From Chlorokybus atmophyticus (taxonomy: Eukaryota; Streptophyta; Chlorokybophyceae; Chlorokybales; Chlorokybaceae), in the NCBI GenBank assembly GCA_009103225.1, contig RHPI01002402.1:44684-108683 (forward strand): 64,000 nt of DNA, read 5' to 3'. Positions 33,589 through 44,300 of the stretch are shown here, one piece after another. The notes beneath the pieces are model-generated. The model worked only from the letters and a program-made list of their open reading frames with translations. It made no database searches and was not told where the DNA came from. A program made the position numbers and the translations under genes. How positions within the stretch are numbered: the first letter of the stretch is position 1; each line of letters opens with the position of its first letter.

Positions 33589-36335
33589 CTAGCTGCGCCC
33601 GTTTACAACAGCTAGTGGCATGCGCTCCTTCATAGCCTCAAAGAGCTTGCTGTTGTACCGTTTCACCTGCATTGTTCCCAGTGTGAGGTCATGGAGCCAA
33701 GAGCGAGCGCACTGGACACAGACATGAGTTTGTTGTTGGTTGGTCCATTCCAGTCAACACAACGAGCTTAGAACTTACTTGCGCTCGTAATCTGTCAAAT
33801 TGAGCCAATAACGCAGCAGACTCTTGCGAATGGGCATTTCGCGCCTCGGCAATTTTGCTCTGCATCTCAGCCACCTGTCGCAACAATCAACAATGTTAGT
33901 GGCGTGACACTTCTAACCTTGCTCTGTCTTGTTGTGTCATTCCCTGACCTTAGCCTCCATGGCCTCTGCTTGTGCCGCTGCGTGTGCGCGTTCCCGTTCC
34001 ACTGTTGTTCTGCTGTCCCTCGCAGTGTGCACTGCAGTGGCTGCTTTGTCTCTTTTGACTGAGGCGTGTTCTTCAAAACGCCTCAACCGCTCTTCGGCAT
34101 TTTGTGCTGCACAGACCATGCAGGTCAGCACGTGTTGCCACTTGTGCGACATGTCCAGCACCACTGCTGACCTTGCCGGCTCAGGTGCTGTTGTGACAGC
34201 TGCAAGTCCAGTGTCTTCTTGTGTTGAGCTTCCAGCTGTGCCTTAGCCGCCTTGACATTACGAGACACAGCTTTCCTCTTTGTGACCTGTGGCGATTGCA
34301 GTGAGGAGACAGCAAATGGTTGCACAGTGAACTGCATGTGGCGCAAGACTGTTCTATTGTTGACTACCTCAGCCTCCAGCTCTTCGAGCATCTGTATGCA
34401 CTTTCTGACCTTTTCCTCAACCTGCATGCGATAAACTCAGTCAACTACACATTGGTGTGTACGCAGGAAGCATGGTTGCTGTTGCATGACTAAGTGTCAC
34501 CTTCTGCGTGCTTTCCACTTTGCCCAACAGCTCGCGTGAACGCTGCTCCGCATTGGCAATTGCCGTACGCTCATCTTCAACTGCTTGCGCCAATTCTTCC
34601 AGTAATCTCTGCCAACCATTGTGATGAGTTTGATTACGCAGCGTGCAACACTTGGAAAAGCATTGCCACACAGACAGCCAACCTACCTGCAGCTTCTGTG
34701 GCGACTGCACTATCTGGCTTTGAAATCTAGCATTCTCCTCGCGAGCTTTGCTCAACTTCTCCTTGACGTCTCCGACCTACATATCATGCCCTGAGCTGCA
34801 AAGCAAAGCGACAGCAGCACTACACATCACAACAATCAGCCTGACTTAATAGCTCTCTAAGATGTGCTCACCTTTTGCGTCAACTGGATGCTGGTTGACT
34901 TAAAAGATGTTACCTCTGACTTCAACACGGCCTAGAAGCAGAGATGCGACGTTAGTCAGAACTACTTGTGTCTGAACTACTTGCGATGCATCGTGTACTG
35001 GACCCAGGCATGGGTATGGCACCTGTTGGTGGTTCAGTGCATTCAACTTGGCGGTGATCTCATCCACCTCGGTTTGCATCCTAGCTACTGTTGGCTCATC
35101 AGCGGCCCGCTGCTGCTGTATCTTTGCCAGCTCACTCTTAAGCTGCAAACAGATTGTAAGCTCACACAGAAAAGCATTCCAACCATAAGCCAAGCAACTG
35201 ACGCGTTGCCCACAATCATTGTGGAGCTGCATGTTAACAGCAAACTTGCGAGGCAGTACAAAAGCATTGCAAGGAGTGAAATGCAACCACTTGAACGTGT
35301 ACCTGCATGTTGGCCTCCTCAAGCTGTGTTTTTCGGTCTAACGTAGCCTCGCTTTGCTCTTGCAGCTGCTGGTAGGCAGACAGCTTTTCTTCACGAAACT
35401 TTGCAAAATTAATGACTGCGCTGAGGTTGCGCCTCAAGCGCTTGTGGTCCGGCTTTGCGATATCTTGAAACGTAAAGTCCTGCGTACAAATGCTGCTCGT
35501 TCACTTATCCCTACACAGGAACTCACACAGGAACTGAATGACACCCCGAGCCCTTTTGATCTCCACATGCATGCTGTGCTGGATGTAACCAACACATGTG
35601 CCCTACATGTGGACAGAATAAAGAAACTTTTTGAACTACACAAGAAGTCGTACACGGCATGAATGAAACACTCCTCCACTTCTCCTCTGCATCTGATATT
35701 AACAGTCGAGCTGTATGCAATGTGCATATACATGAATATGGTAATTACCATATATACCCTGCACAATATGGCTATGAACACATGTGCACAAGGGAAGTGC
35801 TGGTACAAGGTGACATCGACAAGCAAAGTGGACAGTTCTATGGCTGTTGAATTCATTGTGTGGCATACACGTACCGACACCCCTGACGCCTGCATGAGCC
35901 TAGAAACAGCTCTGTCAAACGCCAGGTGTCCAATGGACTCGTCGTGCATTTCCGGGTACTCCAGCTCATTGATGGCGGAAAAGACGGGCTGCTGCAGCTC
36001 CTCTCTGTATGACACGTCAACAGAAGTTTCACAAAGAATGACCAAGCTCTACTGCTTGACAGTGACTAGCTATAGTATTCTGACTGCACTGCTCGCAATC
36101 GGTGCAGATTAACAACCTATGGGCAAGACTATTAAACTTTGAGTATACTGTGACTGTCCATACGCTATTCTCACCTTGTCATGCCCATAAGGAGGTGCAA
36201 GAAGCCGTCATATACAGGCTTGACCACCTCGTAGGAGGGTTTGAGCAAGTCCTGCTCCGACAGAGGGAGCTCCAGCTCCTGCAGGCATGCCAGGATCTCC
36301 GCATTCGGCAGGATGGGGAAGGAGTACGACGCCAT
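33589..36335 (-). CDS. NUF2: NUF2, NDC80 kinetochore complex subunit
   Basis: Part of the four-protein NDC80 complex that couples kinetochores to spindle microtubules. The ATG at 36335 gives MASYSFPILPNAEILACLQEL and GFLHLLMGMTR, the conserved N-terminal calponin-homology-like region. The next exons encode FSAINELEYPEMHDESIGHLAFDRAVSRLM (about 35970-35890) and DFTFQDIAKPDHKRLRRNLSAVINFAKFREEK (about 35480-35395), a segment diagnostic of Nuf2. From about 35390 to the stop at 33589-33591 the exons encode continuous heptad-rich coiled coil (e.g. LQEQSEATLDRKTQLEEANMQ, ERLRRFEEHASVKRDKAAT). The ending NSKLFEAMKERM is typical. More than ten exons. One intron holds a perfect ATATGGTAATTACCATAT palindrome near 35735. 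It diverges from FtsH4. Confidence 0.93.
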
Positions 36336-36802
36336 CCTGAGAAGCAGAACTTCACACCACCACTACTCGTATACCAGGCCCCAGGCCCCAGCCCCCAGGC
36401 GCCTGCTGCCCACACAACGCCAACGACGACGACGACGCCCGCCCCGCCGCCGCCCGCCAGCCTAACGGCAACAAGCAAAACAAACAACTCAAAAAGTTAG
36501 GCGCCAAAGCCCTAGTCCTTGTGCGCTGCTCGCACAAGCGCTTGTGCGCTCTGCACAAGGGCGTCCCACTGTCTCTGCCTATCCTTGGGGTTGACGTGGA
36601 CGGCCTTGGCGGAGGGCGGCGGACACCGGCGAGGAGGCGGTGTCGGGGTGAGGCGTGTCGTTACTGGTGTCGTTGCCTGGGCAACGTGTAACTGACGCTG
36701 TCATTTCACCTGCCTGTAATTGTGGTGCGCCGTGCTTAATTGAAAGGGCAGTCCTGCCGGCAGCTGATGTGGCGGTAACTGTGTCGTTGTCGGGCGTAGT
36801 TG
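36336..36802. promoter_or_regulatory. Divergent intergenic region, NUF2 / FtsH4
   Basis: 467 bp between divergent starts. It includes an ACGACGACG/CCGCCG-rich stretch at 36420-36465 and an imperfect inverted repeat of GCGCACAAGCG words near 36517-36558. Specific promoter elements are not recognisable. Confidence 0.4.
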
Positions 36803-39800
36803 ATGATGGCGGCGTTGTTGGTGGCGCCGGTGGTGCCGCCGTCGGTTGTGCATTGCAGGATAGGCGCGTCTGCCTCGTCGTCGTCGTCGTCTTCGTCGTC
36901 ATCTTCGTGCGTGAGATGTGTTGGGCGGTCACCGGCACCACGCCTGGTGCTTGCGCGAGGGTTGGGGCCTGCAGGAGCGTCCTTTTTTGCGCCTCTGCCT
37001 GCTGGGCGAAGGAGACGGCGGCGACGACCTCCTCCTTCTCGTTGTCCTCCTCTCGCTTGCAGCGCTGCTGCTGCCGGCGAGGCAGCCTTCCCTCAGGAGG
37101 CGGTTCCTAGCACAGCTGACGACCAGGTAACAGCCTAAGCATAAAATCACCTTTAACGCAGTTGGCATCAGCAGCTCAACTTCTCTCTCGGGTCAATTGA
37201 GATGGGCGCATATGTCCATTGATCAGTACAGCGCAGCATTGCCAACGTCTTGGCAATGCTGCCATACACTGTTAAATCATCTACACAGACCACATACGTT
37301 GCTGTAGAGACGTTAGGACGAGGCTGGATGGTTTGGGGCTAAGCATCATGTGTTGTGCGAACACCAACTTAGTCAGGGTGTGCGTTGAGTTCAGCATGCA
37401 AAATTGGTTTTGCTGGTGCCAAGGTGTCTGTGGTGTGTTGAGTTTCGCTTATGGTCAGTAATGTCAATGCGCCAGTTGAGGTAGCTGGTCTTGCAAAGAC
37501 CTTGCATTCACCCGCTGTGAGTGTGAGCAGCAAGCGTCGATTGAGACAGAGGATGCGACACAACGATCTGTACTGGCACCATTTGGGGCATTGGGCCCGC
37601 TTGGCCGCTTGATTGGCAACATTGACCAGTGGTTGGGGCTGAGAGAAAGGCGCAGGTTGCAGGTAATGTGATCGATCTGGCGGCACTCCATGCAGCTTAC
37701 GCTTGCATGCACTCTGCTGGCATACGGCGTTGCCTTAAGCAGTCAGTGTTGATCATTGAGATTGCAGGCATTAGAGGCTGCAGCGAATACGGCGCCAACT
37801 GATGCAAGCAAACAGTTTGACTTGTACCGAGCTCTCAATAAGAGAAAGGAGTAAGCAACATGCACTCAAGCCGTCTGGTTGGCTGCATTCAGGTTTGCAA
37901 GCTGTAGTCACGCTTTGTGTACTGCTGATTTCGCGCTTGCGCTACAGTTCAATTAAAGTTGTGGAACACTTTGAGTCTCATCCTGAGCATGCGGTGAATA
38001 CGGCAAGCGCTGTGGAGTACTTGCGTGCACTGGTCGCAACCAACAGTATTGACAGGTTCATTCCTAGCCGTAAAAACAATGCTACAGACACTTCTCCCGC
38101 CTTCCAGGAACTGGTGAGACGGTGTGCATCCTGCTCATGCAGCAAGAAGTTTGATCCAAGGGCTTTGTCACTGGTTGGCTTGTATGCATATGCGGTACCA
38201 CACTACCATGCATACCACATTATTATAGTTTACAGTAACATCTCTTTGATGACAGCCAGCCGCTTACTCGATGCATGCTACTATGCAGCTTGCCGATCTA
38301 CAGCAGCGATCCGGAGGCGATGCAAGTCAGTTGCAAGCGCAAGCTTTTGGTGTCACTGACAGACGCCCGCTTCATGTCATCCTGGTACTATTCTATCATC
38401 CATTATGTGGCGGAGTGGCTACTTATACAGTCTAGGCCTGTTGATGGTAGTCGATCTACCCAAGTTTGCTGGCATAAGCAGCCATGGTACTCACCGTGCA
38501 TGTGGTTGTTCAACACAGGTGGACAAGAATGGGTCGTCTGGCCCGTTGAGGGTACTTAAGGAAGTGTTGGGCACCATGCTGGTCTTCGCGTGCATGTATG
38601 CTGCCTGGTAAGTTGATTGGCACTCTCTTGCTTGCACAAGCTCATTGGTCGTTGCCTGCTATGTTGTCGTTACGAGCGGTTGCTCAGGCTTTTTGGCATT
38701 GAGGCGCTGCGGAAGTATGCCAGTGGTGTTGCTGGCGTCAGCACTTCGTCCAGTGTGCAGTCTGCAAGCTCGTACGCCCCAAAAGAGTATAACAAAGATT
38801 CCATGCTTGAAAAGGTGTGCGGGCAGTCCTTCTGTGATTCCCAACGACGCTGCCTGCTTACAAGCTCCCCGTCATGAGTTGCCTAACAAATCTGACTGCA
38901 GAATGTTAAGACATTCGCGGATGTGAAAGGCTGCGATGAAGCCAAGGCAGAGCTAGAAGAAGTTGTGCAATACTTGAAGAGCCCTGAGAAGTTTACACGG
39001 CTAGGTGGCAAGCTTCCTAAGGTGTGCGTAGCTTGGTTTGCACAGCAAGTGTTTTTTTTTTTTTTATTTAACAGCTGTTGCATGCACTGTCTCGCACATA
39101 GCGTTAGCTGACAGCTTTGTCCTGCTGGCTATGCGTTGCACCTACACTTTACATCGTATCAGGACCACGTAATTACAGTTGTCCTTGGAGTAACGTCCTG
39201 TGTTGCAGGGTATTCTGCTAACTGGTGCTCCGGGTACTGGGAAGACGCTGCTGGCCAAGGTAGGTTGCGCAACGGGTAGCAGGCAGGCAGGATGCATCTC
39301 CTATGACCACAACCACATTGCTCTGTATGAACAACAGGCCATAGCTGGAGAGGCTGGAGTGCCGTTCTTCTACCGTGCTGGCTCCGAGTTTGAGGAGATG
39401 TACGGTGAAGTGCAGGCCATTCTTTCGCCAGTGCTCTTTGTATATCTACTTGATTGACATGGACATTCTTGCAGGTTTGTTGGGGTTGGGTCCCGCCGAG
39501 TGCGCGCGTTGTTTGCTGCAGCCAAAAAGAAGGTAGCTTGCCAGCAACTTTATGTGTTTGTGTGTCCCCTTGGTTTGGAGCTCATCATATGGTCCAATCG
39601 CAGGCGCCCTGCATAGTGTTCATCGATGAGATTGATGCCGTTGGAGGGAGCCGCAAGTACTGGGAGAGTCACACACGGAAGACGCTAAATCAGCTCCTTG
39701 TGGAGATGGATGGTTTTGAAGCCAATGAGGGCATCATTGTTTTGGCGGCCACGAACCTTCCCGAAACCCTGGACCCGGCGCTCACGAGACCGGGCCGTTT

Positions 39801-41007
39801 CGACCGCACGATTGCTGTACCCACCCCTGATGTTAAGGGGCGCCTTGAGATCATCAAGCACTATCTGAAAGACAAGCCCGTGTCCGCAGACGTGAGCCCA
39901 GAGGTTCTTGCGCGCGGGACAACAGGCTTCAGCGGTGCAGACTTGGCCAATCTCATCAATGTTGCTGCCGTGAAAGCGGCATTGGAGAACTCTGATTCTC
40001 TTTCGAACTTCCACCTTGACTTTGCCAAGGACCGTATACTTATGGGCACGGAGCGTAAGTCAGCGCAAGTTTCTGAAGAAAGCAGGAAGCTGACTGCCTA
40101 CCATGAAAGTGGTCACACGCTCGTTGCGCTGAACACGGCTGGAGCTATCCCTGTCCACAAGGCCACCATAGTGCCACGTGGAAGCAGCTTGGGCATGATG
40201 GTGCAGCTTCCAGACAAGGACGAAACATCAGTTTCCATGCGGCAACTGCTTGCCAGGTTGGATGTGGCGATGGGCGGCCGTGTTGCCGAGGAGTTGATCT
40301 TCGGCGCGGATCAGGTCTTAACAGGGTTGTGTTGCTTATAAGAGCTGTGTGTTGAGACAGTGGAGGTCGCATCCTGACTTACTGTCAACCCAGGTGAGCA
40401 CAGGAGCGCAAAGTGATCTCAAGGCTGCAACTGCTATCGCAAGGCACATGGTATGTGCTGAACCCAGCGTTTGTAATCCACATTGCAGTCTTGTGCATCC
40501 GAATGCACTTGGTGACTGACCAAATTGAGTGGCTTGCAGGTCACGCAATGTGGGATGAGTGATCTGATTGGACCCGTGTATGTTGCTGACACCGCATCTC
40601 ACAAGGCTGGCTTGGAAACGCAGAAAACAATTGATGCTGAGGTACCAATGAGCAGCTGGTGCTGTATTGACACTTGCTTTGTTTTGGAGTTTGTTGCACA
40701 ATGTGGTCATTTCATGTATCAAACTTTGCCAACCTGTCGGCAGGTGAGGCGGCTTCTGAGAGAAGCATATGTCCGAGTGCAAAAGCTTCTTGCTAAGGTA
40801 AGCTGCTCTTTGTTGTTGCTGTTAGCATGTTGACGCACGCAGTAGTCAAGATGGTGACAACCTGATCATATGCAGCATGAGAAGGATCTGCATTTGCTTG
40901 CGGGGAGTTTACTCGAACATGAGACCTTGACTGCTGATGAGATCAGGACCATATTGGAGCTTGGACCGAAGGCGCTAGACAAGTCTTTAGAGAAAGCAAT
41001 GTTGTAA
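36803..41007 (+). CDS. FTSH4: Mitochondrial i-AAA protease FtsH4/YME1
   Basis: ATP-dependent zinc metalloprotease of the inner mitochondrial membrane facing the intermembrane space. The ATG at 36803 gives an Ala/Ser/Arg-rich mitochondrial presequence with a run of eleven serines. Exons about 37529-37654 ([17 protein letters not shown]), 37769-37849 and 37947-38114 ([14 protein letters not shown]) form the N-terminal domain typical of FtsH4. One membrane segment follows ([13 protein letters not shown], about 38570-38610), then [16 protein letters not shown]. The AAA module has Walker A GAPGTGKT (39224-39247), Walker B IVFIDEID (about 39615), the second region of homology RPGRFDR (about 39790) and the protease motif HESGH (40102-40116). 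The C-terminal exons restore [13 protein letters not shown] and HEKDLHLLA, with the stop at 41005-41007. Close to Arabidopsis FTSH4 across its length. About 15 exons. Confidence 0.96.
37233..37262. repeat. Perfect 13-bp hairpin, 4-nt loop, in FtsH4 intron 1
   Basis: Arms 37233-37245 and 37250-37262 are exact reverse complements around CGTC. It lies inside the first intron of FtsH4. Confidence 0.9.
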
Positions 41008-42946
41008 TGTGCGTTGGTAGAAAGCAATAAGCATTGTGTTGTGTAGCTAGCTGCTGTATGTACATTGTATGATGTATGTTGACAAGCAGTAGTCGTTGGA
41101 TCTATGGCTAACAGGTGCTTTGTTGTGTATACGAGCCAATGATTTGTGCCAAGCGTATGCAGTGATTATAAAGACTGCACCTTTTACGGCGCACAAGTAG
41201 CATGCATCTTGTGTACAGTTGTGTTAGATGTAATGCAAAACACGTAGTACAATGTGGCATGCCTCCAAGTGCGTGCAGTGAGTGGGCTGATGAGCAGCAG
41301 ATGCAATTGCACTCGCATGCATGTGTGTAGTTGCTGGTAGTGAGGGCTTACCTTGGTAGATACCTTGCTGGTACAAGTCCTCATGAAGCAAATTGGAAGC
41401 ACTACTGCTATTAGTGCACAAACATGCTCCCTATGTGCCTTCATGTGGTCCCCTTGGTTTGCTTGCCCCTGCTCTTGTACCACTACACCAACATTGCACG
41501 CACGCATACACATAGCTAGGCTAGTTGTAGGATAGGCCAACGGCTATATCCTCTGGTGTAATAAGTTGTTAAATTGTGCATATGTTTTGCTTGCCGCAAG
41601 GTAGATAGATAGGGTGCATTACTTCACCACATTTCATATATATGAGCACAGCCGCGTCCACAGCCACAGTTACACAGATCCATCTACAGATTTCTTTTAC
41701 GCATGCGGAGTGGCATGGGTAAGTAAAGTCGAGATCCCTGACAAAGATTGTTAGTAGCAGCCGTGCAACCATAACCAGACAATTGGACTTAATACAACTT
41801 GCTAACCGCCGGGTTGTGAAACTCAACCATTTTACTTAAAAGACGAGAAGCGCATGAGGTGGTGGCTTGTTGCTGATTTTACCGGAACTTGTGCATGAAG
41901 CACGTGTTTTATGGAAAGCCTTTTCCTTAATTGTCGCCATGTGACATGTAAGGAAAAAGGCCTTTCCTATGGAACCCCACGGTGCACACAACTAGTTAAT
42001 ATCGATACTAAAAACATGTTGCGGGACACTGGGTCGTACGCAATCTCAAATAAGTCTCTAAAAGGGCTTGCCCATTCAGCTTTGCATGGCCACACGCACA
42101 ATGTTGTTTTTATAATGTCAATCATTGACAGCATTGCAGGCTACTTATACCTATTACCCCTTCTGCTACGTACTTTACTTTACCTCTTTAAGTCGCGAGG
42201 TGCCGTGATAACCTTTAATGTCAACGCCATTTTGATAATCGAGCCCACACAAGCCCACCAGACACGGCAATGCAATTGCACATCACGATAATTTAACAAT
42301 GTAAGTTAGCATGCATGAGCTGCGTGGGCCTCACGCCTCAAGAGTACCGTCACGTCTAACAGGGTAGTCATCAGGGTAGGTCATGGTTGTAACAAGTGGG
42401 CTCCGACCACTAGGCTATGGCAATAGACGCTGCCATGAGTGAGGTCTGTCACAATTTATCCCGATTGGTGACAATGGTGGTGGCCAACTTAGCGCTGCGC
42501 ACATGGCCGTACTCGTTCTTTGCAAGAGAGCTACGCCCTAAGCCGTCGCAGTGCACATGCAATCTACCGCATATCTATAAACAAGCTTGACATACGGCGT
42601 ATGCAATCGTTTGCGATGCACCACACAGCGCAACACTAGCGTCATACATCATACGCAAAGCAAACCTGGGGATAGACGCTACAATGTCTGTCTGCCATGT
42701 GTGTGGTTCGGAGCACCAACGGCGGAACGCTAGCACGTCAACTTGATGGTGAACTATGGCATGTGCTATCTGCACTTTGTGCCGCACGACAACATGAAGC
42801 TGATAATACCAACAAATGTCAGTATAAATATGAAAAAGGTGGTTGTTAAATGCAGTGATAGTGAGAGGACAGTGGCTGAGATTGTAACTGTCACTATTTG
42901 GGAAAAGAGAAAGAGAAGTTCTACTCAGTTATGTTCCTACTCATGC
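41008..42946. other. Gene-poor intergenic region left of the retroelement
   Basis: No recognisable gene. It begins with the FtsH4 3' UTR. An imperfect inverted repeat with two one-base indels (about 41912-41970, arms built on GGAAAGGCCTTTTTCCTTA) is present. A 126-codon open frame at 41911-42291 starts at this inverted repeat; it has no family resemblance and I do not call it a gene. The 5-bp CATGC at 42942-42946 is the left target-site copy of the next element. Confidence 0.5.
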
Positions 42947-43025
42947 TGTGACGGGAAGGTACGTTGAATTACCACAAGTCGACTATAAAAGCATCAAGTC
43001 TTTTGTGGTCGAGTGGGCTGTGACA
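42947..43025 (+). repeat. Left LTR of the TRIM-like element
   Basis: 79 bp, TGTGACGGG...GGGCTGTGACA. It contains TATAAAAG (42984-42991), a possible TATA box for element transcription. Confidence 0.85.
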
Positions 43026-43400
43026 TTGGTCATCGGAGCTTGAGACCCGGGTTCGATTCCTGCCTTGCACACGAATTCCGCGGTTGTTGTTTCTCGATCC
43101 AATAACATAGTAAATGGTCACTTTATGAGTACCATCATCGATGGGTCGCGACTTGCCTAATGGCAGTCGCGCCGAACTGACCAGTTCAGTCGGCGCGGCA
43201 GGGCGCGACCTGCCTATCGCGGCGACGCCCCCTGTGGGGCCGGCAGCGGCGGGCTATGCGCGCGCTGACCGGTATGGGCCTAAATTGGCCGGTCCTTGGA
43301 TGGTGGGGCCGGGGACCGACCCTAAATCAGACCCCTGGGAAGATTCCCCAGCTGATGGGCGCCAGCTGCCGAGGACGTCAGCGTTCTTAAGTGGGGGGAA

Positions 43401-43479
43401 TGTAACGGGAAGGTACATTAAATTACCACAAATCGACCATAAAAGCACCAAGTCTTTTGTGGTCGAGTGGGCTGTGACA
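43401..43479 (+). repeat. Right LTR of the TRIM-like element
   Basis: 79 bp, TGTAACGGG...GGGCTGTGACA. It differs from the left copy at six positions; the TATAAAAG of the left copy reads CATAAAAG here. Confidence 0.85.
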
Positions 43480-43484
43480 CATGC

Positions 43485-44300
43485 ACTCCTCGCTACATAT
43501 GCTTTTCAATAGCAAGCATGCAAGTTATGGCAAGCACATAAGTCAAGCACGCCATATGCATGGGGGTTGTAAAAATTGGTTTGCTTTTCGCTTCTTGCTC
43601 CCGATGACTTGCTGCTTGTTGGCTTGCATTGCCAGCATTGCATGTGAATGTGCATGATGTGCAAATTGACTTATACCATATGCATGATTGTGCTGCCTGC
43701 TTGCTCGTACCGACTGCCCCGCCTTGCATTTGCACATCGCATATCGGAGCATCTAGCCTAAGCCCCGGATGTAATGGAGTTTGTCTCTACTGTTTTGTCG
43801 TCTTGCCAACTGTATGCGTGGGTGTGTGCATGATTGTGCATTACCTACCCGAATCCATGCCATATGCATGGTACTTCTAACCGGGATTTGGTGTGCCAAT
43901 CAAGCACAATCACGCGGGTATATCCACATGGTCGTGGTGGAGTGGAACAATTCATCACATCAAGGCATGGCCCTTGCGGTGAATGCACACCTTGGCGGGT
44001 GCTAGAGCGCGAGCGATTACTACCACGTGACAGTTGAATGTGTGATCAGCAACGTGGTACCACACAAGCTCCCATTACTGCCTCCCTAAACGCCAGTCAA
44101 ACACATGCACGCATCTATGTCTGGCATCTTTCACACACATGCTGCGCGCAGTTCCTGTTATTGATGGTTAGTGTCTTTATTGAGAGTTGTACTACACGCT
44201 GCTACAGCCAAAGACAACTACATGACGAGAGAATGTTAGAGAATGTTAGAATAATCTATGCCCAAAAGAATTCCAAGTGGTGCGCAACTTACTGCGTCCC
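43485..44300. other. Intergenic, right of the retroelement
   Basis: No gene recognised. Rich in TGCATG words, as are many introns here. A 10-bp unit (GAATGTTAGA) is doubled at about 44231-44250. The right end carries the 3' UTR of the minus-strand SOUL gene. Confidence 0.5.

Larger units (their letters stand above)
42947..43479 (+). mobile_element. TRIM-like miniature LTR retrotransposon
   Basis: A 533-bp element bounded by two 79-bp direct repeats, each starting TG and ending CA. It is flanked by a perfect 5-bp target-site duplication CATGC (42942-42946 and 43480-43484). Right after the left repeat is TTGG at 43026, where TGG complements the CCA end of a tRNA, as expected for a primer-binding site. 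Right before the right repeat is the purine run GTGGGGGGAA (43391-43400), as expected for a polypurine tract. The two repeats differ at 6 of 79 positions with no indel. The internal 375 bp cannot encode reverse transcriptase or integrase; it holds a GC-rich open frame from 43141 ending in FLSGGNV at the polypurine tract, possibly a remnant of a polyprotein C terminus. Non-autonomous. The LTRs are shorter than the usual 100-250 bp of TRIMs. Confidence 0.85.

Noticed and set aside
41911-42291. 126-codon open frame
   Set aside because: Starts in an inverted repeat, has no family resemblance and no splice context; likely chance.
42999-43072. tRNA pseudogene or tRNA-derived SINE (TGGTCGAGTGG and GGTTCGATTCC at tRNA-like spacing)
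   Set aside because: The stems do not pair, the first box lies inside the LTR, and the LTR, primer site, polypurine tract and target duplication explain the region better.
43141-43512. 123-codon open frame
   Set aside because: Runs through the inside and right LTR of the TRIM-like element into flanking DNA; at most a remnant of an element protein.
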